A DNA stretch of 64,000 nt. It comes from Bryoerythrophyllum caledonicum. Its lineage: Eukaryota > Streptophyta > Bryopsida > Pottiales > Pottiaceae. The notes under the pieces are model-generated. The model ran no database searches. It had not been told where the DNA came from and saw nothing but the letters and a program-made list of their open reading frames with translations. This document shows positions 35,799 through 47,695 of this stretch, piece after piece. The number at the start of each line of letters is the position of its first letter. Position 1 is the stretch's first letter. The stretch is from assembly GCA_963971425.1 (NCBI GenBank), contig OZ020514.1, positions 11,537,218 to 11,601,217 of the forward strand, in the 5' to 3' direction. A program made the translations under genes and the position numbers.

Positions 35799-36750
35799 TT
35801 AACCCCTATGGTACCACGACAATTTCACACCAAAAACACTTCAAAATTGTTGGATTCTAGTACAATGAATAAAGAAGGAAACAAAAACTTTCATTTCTAG
35901 TTTTGATCGTAGGATCTCAAATACAACTTATCAAGTAACACACTCACAAAATTTCACACACTTTGATTGCACGGATTAAAAGATTATAGTGTTTGAAGTC
36001 GAACAAATGGTTCATTTTCTTCCCTGCATTAAGTGGATCAACAGACTTTGACTTCACTTAGTGTCAAATTTTTGCACTGCACAAGGTCTAAATCCATTAC
36101 CATCATGTTAAGCATGATGTTAGTTCCTTACACACCAAATTTTAGAGGTAGAGGAGGGGTGCAACATATTCAAAACAACTGTGCAAGGCGTGGAGGTTCA
36201 AAAATTGCCAATTTGTGTTTTAAGTTTTTGTGAGCATGATATGTTTTAGATTGATAATCCGAATGGTCAATGAGAAGATCTACACTACATATTACTGTGA
36301 AACAAAAAAAAGTAAAAAATATAAAGATCTCTAAGTTTCACATGGAAAAGAAGAATTTTATTTGGTACCTTGCCCGACAATGTGTGACACTATGTGAAAA
36401 TGATCGAATTGGGTTAATGTGCTTTTTTCACGAAGACAAGAATTTTTTTTTGTTGGTAAGAAGGGAAAAAATATTACTTGCTAGTATTGAAAATCTCAAA
36501 TTCAATAGAGTGTTGTAGCAAAAGTTTTTGGAGGTGCCCAAAGTGCCCACTCCCCCCATTTGAAATTCAAAACCCTATAACTAATTCATCATATGTTGGA
36601 TTTAGGAAAAAATTGTTCTTCCATGGAGGTCTTAGTAATGTCCTTCTACAAAAAATAAAATTCAAAGTGGAATGTTGGAAATTGACACCATAGGAACCTA
36701 ACCAAACTTTCAAAGAGCCCATTTTTGACACTTGGTCCTTTAAGGGTTAG
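35799..36750 (-). mobile_element. TTAA long element LM1, copy b
   Basis: TTAA at 35799-35802 and TTAG at 36747-36750. Ends CCCCTATGG / GGTCCTTTAAGGG. The body is the reverse complement of 27.7-28.66 kb over most of its length. Confidence 0.7.
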
Positions 36751-36860
36751 AAAAAAATAAGACATGTTCTTCCAATCTACGTTAGAGGGTTGTAACGAAG
36801 AGGGGTCAATGTACAAAGTACGGCTTAATGTCATGTGGTTGTTTCATAATAACTGACCTC

Positions 36861-37091
36861 AATCCTTAAATATTAATCGGGAACCGTGTATGCATGTCGT
36901 AATTTACACTGTAGAATACAAAAAAGGTATTAAATTTTAGCAAGACTTACACCTTCGGATTGAAGATTCTTCAACTAACATCTTTCATATGGAGGTCATC
37001 TCAATATTTGAACCGTAACATGTTCAAATACAACACCATACATGTAGGATATTGTGGCCACTTGTGGCACCTTATGACGTTTAAGGGTCAA
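36861..37091 (+). mobile_element. TTAA small element SM2, copy
   Basis: Contains GATTGAAGATTCTTCAACTA and ACACCATACATGTAGGATAT, and ends GACGTTTAAGGG. Confidence 0.6.
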
Positions 37092-38103
37092 GCTTCTAAT
37101 TCTTAAAAAATACAATCTCACTGCAGGAATATAACACAGCTCATCAAGTCTAATTTCTAGCAGACAGTTAAAAAAAAGCTTTACAATTCTGTAATCCACA
37201 AATTCCAAATTAAAAAACCCTTCGGGCGACACAAAAATAAAACACGTCAACTGTCCCAAAATTAGGCACGCACTTCACTACTAACATTTAGATCAACTGT
37301 AGATTTGAGAAGAGAAATAAGTGCTTAGTTTTGGGACAAAGGGAGTAGAATGATAAAATAGATCCTTTACAGAATAAACAAACTGACAAACATAAAACCT
37401 CAAACTTGCAATCATCTACAAGTATGATTGTGGAGATAATGTACGATGAACCAAAACCACCAACTTATGTACCCTTCCTAAATTTCAGAAAGCAAATGTA
37501 GGTTGCTATTACATCACTTATGCATTGACCAATACATCTATAAGTAGTGTTATGACAACCAACATTTCGACCGTAAAATATAGGAATCATATAGAAGTTG
37601 GTGATTTTAGGTCAATGGGTGGTTTTGGGTTACTCTACCTTACAACCTAAAGTGTGGGTTACTCTACCTTACAACCCAAAGTGTGGGAACTTCTAAAGGA
37701 CCAACGCATTTGAGAAGAATCTCTATTCCATTGATTCAAAACTACCAAGATTAACTTTTTAAAATGTAACCATTGGATCTTTGTTTAAACTTACACAAGA
37801 CAACGTGGTAAAAATCTTGTGAATTTTGACGGTGCGGATTGAAAGATAATTGCAGTCAAAGTGAAAACATTTGTACCCTGTAGGTACACTTGGTCCTTTG
37901 AGAGTTTATAACACTTAAAAACTACCCAATCTTATGCAAAGAAGGAAGAAGAAAAATTCATTTGTTTTGTTTACATTTTCAATTGTAAATCATAATCTTT
38001 ACCACTACTAAAAACTACTTGCTCAAAAATTTGAACGCACCAAGTGGAGGATTATAATGTTTGAAGTGAAGAAAAAATATCTTTTCCTCTATGCATTAAT
38101 CCG
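37092..38103. other. Intergenic with stem-loop MITE and short tandem repeat
   Basis: 37460-37620 is a diverged stem-loop MITE (CCTTCCTAAATTTCAGAAAG..). 37629-37687 repeats GGGTTACTCTACCTTACAAC twice with spacer AAAGTGT. The rest was not recognised. Confidence 0.45.
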
Positions 38104-39030
38104 TTAACCCCTAAGAGCCCAAGTGTATGTAGGGTGTACGTTTTGGATTTTGGGCAGGATCCTAAAATCCAAAAAAAACATTTTTTTGGAAACTCTTATA
38201 TTAGATTGTCCTTGATAAAAGCTCCATGGAGATATTTTTATTATTATTTTTGGATTCATGGTTTGAAAGTTAGTACCACTCAAAGTTAGAAATAGAAACT
38301 CCGGTCAGCTCCAAAATTTTGCTAGAAGTCTCTATTGACATTGATATTTTACATAAATGTAGAAAATATTACCTTCTTTGAAAACATAATTTTTTTTCTT
38401 GTCTTAAGTCTAACAATACATTTTAACTCAAGTCAAACATTTTTTCACATATCGGGCAAGCGGGGAAATAAACTTCATCTTTTCTACATAAAACCTAGAG
38501 ATCTTCATATTTTTCACTTTTTCTTTTTTCTACAACAATACGTGGTGTAAACCTTCTTATTGGCCGTCTAGATTATCATTCTAAACATATTAAATTATCA
38601 AAAAAACAAATCATGAATTGATTATTTTTGAACCTCCACTCCTTGCACACTTGTTTTGATTATGCTACACCCCATCTCTGCCTCTAATTTTTTTTTGTAT
38701 ATGGAACTAATATCATGCTCAACAAAGTGGTAAGAGATTTAGACCTTGTGTAGTGCAAAAATTTATTACCAAGTGAAGTCAAAGTCTGCTGATCCACTCA
38801 ACGCATGGAAGAATATGAACCATTTTCTTGACATGAAACACTATCATCTTTCAATCCATTTGGTCAAATTGTATGAAATTTTGTGAGTATGTTACTTAGT
38901 AAGTCTTAATGGAGATCCTATGGTCATAAGGATAAATACAAGGTCTTATTTCCTTCCTTACTCATTGTAGTAGAATCAACAATTTTGAAGAGTTTTTGGT
39001 GTGAAATTGTCATGGGCTTTTAGGGGTTAA
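38104..39030 (+). mobile_element. TTAA long element LM1, copy c
   Basis: Perfect TTAA at 38104-38107 and 39027-39030 encloses 919 bp with inverted ends CCCCTAAGAGCCC / GGGCTTTTAGGGG. Confidence 0.8.
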
Positions 39031-39312
39031 GGCCTACACAGCCATGTGAGGGTTGATTCTGGTGCTTTAAATGTTGTAAGTTTTTCAATGACTGACCATT
39101 GTTGTTGTAGTCCTTAAGATACATGTCGTTTATTGCAACATCTTTTCAACGCATCTTCCTAATCTCCAATCGATGCAAGCATTGACAAACTATAGTGATT
39201 TCCTTGATGTGGGGTTGCAATGTAATGTATACATTGTGTAAATGATGTTCTACATAGTCTAATATGATTGTAAATTCTCCAAAGCATTGCCACTTCAACT
39301 AGGAGTTAAAGG
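39027..39312 (-). mobile_element. SM1 copy abutting LM1 copy c
   Basis: Shares the TTAA at 39027-39030 with LM1. The interior (CCAATCGATGCAAGCATTGAC, AACTATAGTGATTTCC) is SM1 in reverse, and it ends near AGGAGTTAAAGG. Confidence 0.55.
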
Positions 39313-40200
39313 CTGAAGTGGATCAAAATACTTTGATTCTTTTGGTGTCAATTTTTTGCATTATGTATGGCCTTAAATCAATAACACTATGGTTTACATG
39401 ATGTTGGTTCCTTGTACTCGATTTTTTTGACAATTATGACATAGATATTTAGGGATAGATCAATATGGTTATTTTCTTCCCGCAAAGAAGTCTGGTGAGA
39501 ATAAAATGTATACTTCTGCATAGTTTCTACCTTTGTGCATATTGACAATAAAAAGTCTAAAAATTAAACACGTAAATTGCAATTGTGGAAACTTGTCCAA
39601 ATTTACAATAGCTCGCCTCTAGACCTTACAATTAAGCATGAAAGATTTCATCGATGGTCCAATATGACCCGAGCATCTCTAAGTTAATAGGCTAGAATAA
39701 ACTTTACCTAGCAATGTCATCAAATATAATTGAGTTTCAAGATTTTGTAGTATAGCATCAGTAGAAGAATGTTAAAGATGTACTATTTGATTAATGTTTT
39801 GGAACGATTAGGTATTCTTCCAAACATCATCAAGGCCTAGGGTGATCATATTTTGGAGTTGTACAATAATTGTTGAAAATTACATTTGGTGAATCTTAAT
39901 ATGTTACTTGAGGTGACAAATTAAGGTGCTAGGAAAGACGGGAGGATAACTCATTCCATTTATAATGATTTTCAGGTGACATGTTTGGGTACCTGTATCC
40001 AAATTCTAAAGTGTTGCTACCAATTGTTCTACAAAAAACCTATTTTTTTTAAAAGAGAAGAGGATTCATAACACATAGTAGCTCAATAAACCTTCTCCTA
40101 TATGATAATGGAGCATAAATGAGTTATTCCCATGATTCACTTTCTACTAATAGCTGAAGTTGAACACAAAATGAAGACCTAATCTAATGGACACCACAAT
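39313..40200. other. Intergenic; LM1 remnant at left
   Basis: 39313-39430 resembles LM1 in reverse (GATCAAAATACTTTGATTC.., TTTACATGATGTTGG). The remainder was not recognised. Confidence 0.4.
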
Positions 40201-40600
40201 ATATCGTCTCTATAGTAGGGCCATTGTCTAAATTCTTCTCACTTTTCTAATGTTCCTCTACAACAATTTTCAATATCAATTTCTGAAAATTGGTAGAAAT
40301 GCTACAACCTACACATTGAAGGAGTTTGGTAACCTATTTGAGCACATAATACGTGGAGGTACAAGAGTGATACCATGTCATATCTGTGTGATACCCATCA
40401 ATATCATCATAGAAGGTGGCTAAATATTGATAATATTGGTTAACATCCTAGCTAAATTTGGTTATTATTTTTCCAAATTTTCAGTGTACTTGTAGAAACC
40501 AAGTTGTTTTTAGTATATTTTCAACTAAATTTAGCCAGTTTAGGAATCGTTGCTCCTGAAGGTACTATTGCGTTTAGGACCTCGGCACAGCTGGTAATTA
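40200..40600. repeat. Local duplicate of 42.27-42.91 kb
   Basis: Blocks such as GATACCATGTCATAT.., AGAAGGTGGCTAAA and TTTAGCCASTTTAGGAATC occur in the same order about 2.1 kb downstream. There the copy is split by a retroelement (42421-42716). Confidence 0.6.
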
Positions 40601-40790
40601 ATGCGGTGTTAATTCTTCTGCGAGAGGCAACTTACTTGGCCACACAAACTTCATCCTCCATTAAGTTACCCCAGCTTTTTTCCATTGCGTTCGTACCACA
40701 TCCTCGCTCTGTCATGCGCATGCAATCATTGTCAATGCCTACCATCTCGATATCTGCCCGACCTCGGTTCTCACTATCCATGAAGAGAGG
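40526..40790 (-). pseudogene. Possible gene fragment with conserved C-terminus
   Basis: This is GC-richer than its surroundings. On the minus strand an ATG-started frame (about 40783 to 40648) reads MDSENRGRADIEMVGIDNDC and on to MEDEVCVAK, where a GTAAGT follows. After 45 bp, an AG at about 40600 opens NCAEVLNAIVPSGATIPKLA, then KFS and a stop. The paralogous copy near 42880 keeps (A/T)MIPKVAKIS-stop. A 45-bp intron would be unusually short for a plant, so this is either a broken gene or a frameshifted fragment. Family unknown. Confidence 0.35.
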
Positions 40791-40914
40791 GTTTATTAAT
40801 CATACGGACAAAGAGTCGTGGCTGAAGAAAATAGAATGTGTTCACGTATGCATTTTTCCCAAAATGTAGAGCTTGGGTCTTTTATCGTGTGTAAGGTAGG
40901 ACATCCAAAACCAA

Positions 40915-41085
40915 CCGGCGGCCCAATACCGCTCCCTTCCTAGATTCCTCAGAGGAAATATAGCCCATATTTACATGACTTGTACACCGACTAGTTCATT
41001 TTTAAGTCAATGATTGGCTTCATTTCCTCCTTGAAATCTAGGAAGTGTACGGAAGGGAGCGACATTTGGGTCGATGGTCGGTTTT
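40915..41085. mobile_element. Stem-loop MITE
   Basis: Inverted arms CTCCCTTCCTAGATTCCTCA / TGAAATCTAGGAAGTG..GGAAGGGAG enclose a loop with ACATGACTTGTACACC. Related to 29.07-29.33 kb. Confidence 0.6.
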
Positions 41086-42269
41086 GGGTTGTCCTACCTA
41101 AACTCAAACTTGGACCACAAAGAGTTACCAGACACCGAAAGGAATACACTTTTATTTATTTTACACTAGTAGAGACCTTGTCGCAATGTGTTCACCAAAA
41201 TGATTAAGTGGTAACCTTGTCTAGTTTTTGGATATTTATAAAGAAGAATATAGAGGGAATTCAATTTTTTCTAGGTACTACGTGATACGTTATCTACACT
41301 TATACATAATGTAATTGAAGAGACAGAAGGGGATTTCATGGTTTGATCAAAAGGTTTCACTTTTATATTCACAAGTTTGTATGTGCTAAAACAATATTGA
41401 ATCTGGGCTATTACTTCCTAGATATAGGCTTCACAAATTTTAAACATATTGTTTTGGACTTTTGATTGCCTATTTGTGTCACATTGTAACTCCTAATGCG
41501 GTTCTTCTCAAATGATTTGATTTAGAACCACATCAATGTGCTACATCTAAAAATGTTTAAAATCTAATAATTTTAATGCATCCAAAATTGACCTTAGAAT
41601 TCCTCAAAATGGCTGAGAGTTTGTATAGGAAAGGAAGCTCCAAACCAAAGACATTGAATCAAATTGCTTGTTAAATATTCATTAACTTTGGGCATAAGGT
41701 AAAAAAATAACCAGCAATTTTACAATCACATTGAAGCCCAATCTATCACATTCTCATTATTATTAGACAATATAATCAAAATGATTTTTTTTTTAGATAT
41801 TACAGTCATCCAATGCGTCAAAAAATTGTCCTTCCATACATGCAAGATCCAAGACACTATAACTTCATTCAACAAGTTATGTTCCATAAGCGACTCAAGA
41901 ATGATGACCCTTTTGCGGTTCTGTGGTTCATACACTAGCCTAAATTGTGGACATGGAAAGTTAGAAAATTATACCCATGCATGCTTCTATCCAAAAAAAA
42001 AGAAACCTTTAAAATTTTGTTGTTGATATTGAGCACATCTCAAAATTATTAACTCCCTCACTTTACCTTCTAAGACACATTTAGGGTCTATACTTATCAT
42101 AATTATTTTGAAATTTAAAAAAGGATCCATGAATATCCTAAAATTAGACATTGTAACAAATCAAAATCAACAAACACCCTTACCAAAAAGTGGCTAGCGC
42201 AAGCATAATGTTAGGCAAAGATGCCAAGAGTTTTGACCTCTTTTATGATTTTTAACAATAAAGATCACC
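41086..42269. other. Intergenic, nothing recognised
   Basis: AT-rich. A 69-codon minus-strand frame at 41726-41935 has no recognised similarity and no splice context. Confidence 0.4.
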
Positions 42270-42408
42270 TATTTATAGCTCTATATAAGCAATTCCAATA
42301 TCAACTTCTAAAAACTATCAGATATGCTACAATCTACACTTCGAAGGAGTCTCATAAGGTATTTAAACGTAATATATGTGGAGATTCCTAGGTGGTACCT
42401 TGAAATAT

Positions 42409-42728
42409 CCTTCAAATACAGAAGAAGAAGAACGCCGGTCCCCAAAGGCTAAGGGCCGGCGTGAATAAAGTGTCCGTTCATTCCACCACCAAGTCCATGC
42501 CCACCAGGCATGGGTTAGTAGAATGGAACTACTTCCTCCTTTCGAAGGTAGACACTATGTCCACGGTAACAAGCAACCAATAACAAAGGACCCAAAGTCT
42601 CAGAGGTCTTTTAAAAGAGGGAGGGCGTGTACGGAATAGTGCAAATATAGGACTATGGAGGGGGGTTTGATGTGTTAGGAAGGGGTTGGTTGTTTTCAAG
42701 TTTTCGTTTATGCAAGCCTTCAAATACA
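42409..42728 (-). mobile_element. Retroelement copy with 12-bp target duplication
   Basis: CCTTCAAATACA at 42409-42420 and 42717-42728 flanks 296 bp. On the minus strand it begins GCTTGCATAAACGAAAAC, contains AAAACAACCAACCCCTTCC, passes into the shared SINE1/LINE 3' region and ends (TTC)n. It belongs to the LINE-like type (compare 30.77-31.05 and 49.02-49.28 kb), truncated at its 5' end. Confidence 0.8.
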
Positions 42729-43984
42729 TGGGTAATACCGCTCAACATCATCTCAGAAGGTGGCTAAACACTTATAATGTTGACCATGATTTCGGCTAAA
42801 CCTCATTTAGATTTCAATATTTCCATTAATCCACATCATGCTAATAATAGGCAGATCTTTCTTGCAACTTCTCAACTAATTTTAGCCACTTTAGGAATCA
42901 TTGCTCTACACATCTATAGTAAAGTCAAAGGGAATGGGGAAAAAATGCGGCAATGGCGGCTAAGATCATGGTACATCATGACCTTCTCAAAGGGCAACCA
43001 AAACTACAATATGACTTGAGTTTATTCACTGCCAAGCTCTTCCACAAAGAGTGAACATAAAAAAATGCTACAACAAAGCAAAAGAAGAGATATCATATCA
43101 AACCCATTGGTGACTTTACAAAAAACGCAATTGTTTGCCTTTCTAGTAAAGTAAGCTGGACCCGGTACAGGCACAGGTGTAAGTTTACTGAAGGACATGC
43201 ATGTTGTACCATCACAACTTTCAAACTTTCGTTAATTCCCATATCCGGATCGAAGCTCGTTATTTGTAAGTTTGGTTTTATTCATGAGCAGTCATCATCA
43301 GAACACCAAAACGGTACACCATCAATCCCTGCATAATTTCCATCCATCCATCCATTCATCCATTTGTACGTTCACTGACAAGGGGATTGATTTTTAACTC
43401 TAAGGGCACCCTCTCAAATGGACGCGCTTAATAATAAAGTCATTGTTTGTACGACTAGGAGGATTTTTATTGCATTGATGTACAAATGAAAAATTTAGAC
43501 TTTATTTATTTATTTGGTTAAATTCACCAATATTTTCAACTCTAATGTTGTGTGAGCCTTCTAATTTGAGTCAATTTTTAGTGTTCATTTGGATTTGTTC
43601 AAGTTTGTACTGCCATTTTATGTTGCTTGAAAGTTGCCACTTTATTTTCTTTCTTCCATGATTGGATTGTATTGAATTGTTGATAGGAGTTCATTTTGAT
43701 ATTGCTTGCCGGTATGAATTTATCATCAATAAAATGTTGTTTTGAATGAATTCCATTGAATTCATGGACTTGTTTTTGATGAGATTATTTTGAATGGTGA
43801 AATATTATATGTTCCAAGTCTACAACTTTCACACTTAGAAGGACCTTTAATGTCTCCTATACATGGATTTCTATCACGCTCCTTACTTTTGAACCCCAAT
43901 TATCATAGAGCATTATGTAGATGATGTGTACAAAATTAGTCTAATCTACCAACAAATATGGGGGCAGGTTCCTACAGTCTCAAT
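42729..43984. other. Intergenic
   Basis: To about 42910 this continues the duplicate of 40.2-40.6 kb. 43348-43366 is a CCAT(C) run. The rest was not recognised. Confidence 0.4.
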
Positions 43985-44942
43985 TTTTGTGCTTTTCCTA
44001 TGGACTATTTTGGGTAGGTTCCTACAGTCTCAATTTTGATCATGGAATTTGGAAATTTTTAATGAAGATGCAACATAGTAATAACTTTGTGGAAATAATT
44101 TTTTTTCCCACAATGGACCTTTGAGAAGAAAGTCATGCTACTCTAAGTGCAAAATTGGGGACTTTGGGTACCTCCAAACTTTGCTAGAAGTTTCTATTGA
44201 GATTTTTCATACATGTAGATCATATTACTATCTTTGAAGATCTCAAAAGATAAATTCTTGTCTTTAGTGTAGAAAAGCATTTAAACCTAAGTCAAACATT
44301 TTCACACATTATCCGCCAAGGGGGAAAAAGGCTTCTTCTTGCATTTCAAATGCTATAGTCTTCATATACGTGCAGTGGATTGCAACTAAAAGGACACGGC
44401 ATGTTCACATAAAAGTCTGTTTTAAGATCTCACGTTGAAAATCCAAAATTTCACTTAAGATGTAATTCTTAGGCCTCTATTAGTTTTGGACTAGTTTTTG
44501 AGAAAAATTGGACATGATCCTTTAATCCCTAAAGGACCAAGTGTCAAAAATGGGCTTTTTGAAAGTTTGGTTAGGTTCCTATGGTGTCAATTTCCAACAT
44601 TCCACTTTTAATTTTTTATTGTAGAAGAACATTAGTAAGACCTCAATGGGAGAACAATTTTTTTTCTAAATCCAACATATAATGAATAAGTTATAGGGTT
44701 TTGGATTTCAAATGGGGAGAGCTGGCACTTCGGGCACCTCCAAAAACTTTTGGTAGGACACTCTATTGAATGTGAGATTTTCAATACCAGCAAGTAATAT
44801 TTTTTCCCTTCATATTAACAAAAGAAATTCTTGTCTTTAGTGAAAAATAGCATACCAACCCAAGTCAAACATTTTCACACATTGTCGGGCAAGGTACCAA
44901 AAAAACTTCTTCTTTTCCACATAAAACTTAAAATTTTTCATA
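43985..44942 (+). mobile_element. Two adjoining LM1 fragments
   Basis: 43985-44521 matches the right part of LM1 (compare 62.76-63.65 kb) and ends TTTAA. At 44522-44525 a new TTAA starts a second LM1 (TCCCTAAAGGACCAAGTG), which is cut off at about 44942 by a Helitron-like insertion. Confidence 0.55.
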
Positions 44943-45192
44943 TCTATATCTATAAAAGAATACAGGATGACAAACGCGTCGATGAAAAACGATGCGTCAA
45001 TGGATGAACGCGTCCATGATAAACGCATTTGGATGAAAAGCTAAAAGTTAGGGTTTTGGATAAAAGGGCAGAGACGGGGACGGGGACGGGGACGGAGGGA
45101 CGATGGATTTGAGGGAAAGGGCTAGGGGACGGGGAGGTGGGGACTCAACACAAAAAAATGTTGTGTCCGGAGGACACGGGTAACACTGTAGT
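44943..45192 (+). mobile_element. Short Helitron-like element
   Basis: Starts TCTATATCTATAAAAG. Near the right end is a perfect 6-bp stem, GTGTCC-GGA-GGACAC (45163-45177), followed by GGGTAACACTGTAGT. A TC start, a 3' hairpin and a CTAGT-like end without inverted repeats or target duplication are Helitron traits; here the last bases are GTAGT, not CTAGT. The interior has GGGACG repeats at 45076-45099. Confidence 0.45.
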
Positions 45193-45204
45193 ATATATAT
45201 ATAT

Positions 45205-45272
45205 ACTAGCAGTTGGCGCTTGCTTTGCAACGCATTAGTTCAACCATTTTAATGTAGTTTTTATATCATAAA
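45205..45272 (-). mobile_element. Second Helitron-like 3' end, facing the first
   Basis: On the minus strand the imperfect hairpin GCGTTGCAAAGCAAGCGC (45233-45216) is followed by CAACTG and CTAGT (45209-45205). Between this and the plus-strand end at 45192 lies only (AT)n. About 48 bp of this end are repeated in direct orientation at 45925-45969. Confidence 0.45.
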
Positions 45273-45497
45273 ATATTTTTAAAAAAAAGGTAACAACAAT
45301 CTACATAAAATATAAATATGTCTTTGAAACCTATGCATGAATTTTAATAATGTAATAGAATAGAATAGAAAAAAATAAATGAGGTTTTAGATTTTTTGCA
45401 TTTTAACATGGAATTTCAAAAATGTTATGAACGTCAATTTGTAATCAAGAGTTTCAAATTTATTCTCGATAAACACAAATTGCAACAGACAAATGTA

Positions 45498-45661
45498 AAT
45501 TTCACACACCCACAAATTCAACTTGCAATTACAATCTCAATTTCACACACCCACAAACTCAACTTGCAATTACCATCTCAAATTCACACACCCACAAACT
45601 CAATTTGCAATTACAATCTCAAATTCACACACCCACAAACTCAATTTGCAATTGCAATCTC
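45498..45661. repeat. 41-bp minisatellite, four units
   Basis: Units start at 45498, 45539, 45580 and 45621 and have the form CACACACCCACAAA followed by CTCAA(C/T)TTGCAATTA. Neighbouring sequence to about 45890 has further CAA/CTC-rich degenerate pieces. It lies inside the AT-rich body next to the minus-strand Helitron-like end. Confidence 0.8.
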
Positions 45662-45997
45662 AAAACTTGCAATCTCACCTCAAAACTTGTAATTTCAATC
45701 TCCACAACTCAAATATGCAATTTTGCAACTCCAACTTTGTATGCCAACATCCAAGATCACAACTCTAACTTCACAACATTTTCACTCCAAGTTTACAACT
45801 CATAATTTACAATTCAATCTTTTAGTGCTTAACTCAAAAAATATTTTGAACGTAAAATTTGTAATCAAGAGCACAAATTGCAACACACATATGCAAATTT
45901 GTCACACTCAAAAACTCAAGCTAATGCTTTGCAACGCATTAGTCCAACCATTTTAATGTAGTTTTTATAATACAAACTATATTTATAAAAAGTAACA

Positions 45998-46110
45998 TGA
46001 TTCACTGCGCGGTTGGCTGCGCGATTAAGTGCACGGTTGACTGCACCGTTCCTATAATGCACTGCAAGGTTGGCTGCGCGATTGATTGCTGCGTGGTTCA
46101 GTGCTCGGAT
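45998..46110. repeat. Short degenerate GC-rich tandem repeat
   Basis: Units of the form TGCGCGRTT(G/A) with GGTTGACTGCACC alternate over about 100 bp, standing out from the AT-rich flanks. Function unknown. Confidence 0.45.
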
Positions 46111-46651
46111 TATGATTTTAGTAGTATGATAGAGTAAAATATGTGCCTGTTTGTATGGTTCCGGACTACTGTAACATTTAAGAGTTAAAAATGTCGGGCC
46201 TTCCTGGATAACATGTACACAAGAGATATGCCCACATACAAGTTGCATGTAATGTAGCGTATCGAGATTATACCTACTCCCAAGATGAGGCATGTAGCCC
46301 GCAACATATGTCATTCATGTACAAAACTGCAGGCTTTTGGAGAGAATACGAGATAAACAAATACTACTTTAAACTTAGCTATCAGGATCTTTGTCAAGGC
46401 CTATTTACAATACAGCCTACCTAATTAGTGACAAATTAGTGACAAATTAGTGACAGGTGCTCCCCAATTCTGTCAGATGCTTTTATGTTAGGTCCATGAA
46501 AATCTACCAATAGCATAATATATCTACCAATCCCTCCATAAAATCAAATGTTTAAATATACACCATTGATTACATAATCTTGATATGTAAGGTGTGATTC
46601 ATGTGTCCACTTTTATAAACTTGAAAAGGAATATCCAATCTACCCCTCTTT

Positions 46652-46892
46652 TTAACTCTTAACCCTTAACCCTTAACCCTTAAACGTTAGTCATAGAATA
46701 CTACCATGTATACAGGTACCAGAAATGTAATAACACATTTAACAAGACTTACATCTTTGGATTGAAGATTCTTCAACTAACATCTTTCATTTGGGGTCAT
46801 TTCAATAAATGAACATTATCATGTTCATATTCGACACCATACATGTAGAATACCGTGGCCACCAATGGCACCATCAGATGTTTAAGGGTTAA
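46652..46892 (+). mobile_element. SM2 copy with CCCTTAA repeat at its left end
   Basis: The left end shows the 7-bp unit CCCTTAA repeated (46661-46683). The interior carries GATTGAAGATTCTTCAACTA and ACACCATACATGTAGAATAC, and the right end is TTTAAGGG-TTAA (TTAA 46889-46892). Confidence 0.65.
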
Positions 46893-46949
46893 ACCTAAGT
46901 AGGGAACCATATATACATGCACATATTTTACTCTGCAGAATACAAATAA

Positions 46950-47610
46950 TGTATGGTACTAATAATATCTCCACGGCGCTATTACACATCTGGAACAAAC
47001 AGTCAGTGGCTTGGTTGTGAAGACTTCCAACCCCATACAAATGACACGGGTTCAAATCCGAGCTGTGTACATCTTCAGATGTCTGTAGAACAATTCTTGA
47101 TGTTGGAAAGTACAGACGTCTGCACTTGTTGCTACATTCAATCAAGATCATTGAATATAGAAATTAGTGCGAACCTCTGCTTTCCAACACTAAGACTTGT
47201 CACTAATTTTTTTCAAATTTTCATTACTATATCATTTTATATTTATTGTACTATATGTAGTTTTTATAAATGTGTTTTGATTCTATTCATTTGATGATCA
47301 TGGTGTTATTGACAATTCAATTAACATGCATGAGATAATATTCAATTATAGATCTTTTTGTGATAAATAACAAAATGTCACAATTTTATGCAATTGATGT
47401 TTTTAATCCAAGTGGGATATGCGAACAATACTAAGAACTCCCTCTCCGGCCACTATTTGTATAACGATGGCCCTTTTCATGTTGACATTATAATAATTGT
47501 GAAAAAATCATTTATGACATTTTAAAATCACATGTGACGTTTTTTCGGATACAACGATATATGCATATTTTTCATATTCAAGGATGTTCTACATTGTTAA
47601 TAAAATAATG
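46950..47610 (+). mobile_element. SINE2 repeat with tRNA-like head
   Basis: An A-box TGGCTTGGTTG (47007-47017) and B-box GGTTCAAATCC (47049-47059) lie at tRNA spacing. The body runs through CACTAAGACTTGTCACTAATT. The repeat extends to about 47610 and is matched in reverse at 7490-7990. A local hairpin (GTTCTACATT..AATGTAGAAC) lies near 47585-47615. Confidence 0.6.
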
Positions 47611-47695
47611 TAGAACATACGTGAGAAAATACGGTTCCCCCATGGTTATTACCACACACATGCGGTACTCAAAGATGTCATTGTAATGCTAAGAT

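Noticed and set aside
45498..45661. Regular 41-bp repeats resembling a CRISPR array
   Set aside because: The units are contiguous and similar along their whole length; there are no variable spacers, and the setting is plant nuclear DNA. It is a minisatellite.
46652..46685. CCCTTAA repeats resembling telomere sequence
   Set aside because: The plant telomere unit is CCCTAAA. These repeats are the end of an SM2 element with its TTAA target, not an interstitial telomere.
47001..47070. Possible functional tRNA gene
   Set aside because: A- and B-boxes are present, but no acceptor stem or cloverleaf can be closed, and the same sequence recurs as part of a larger repeat at 7.9 kb.
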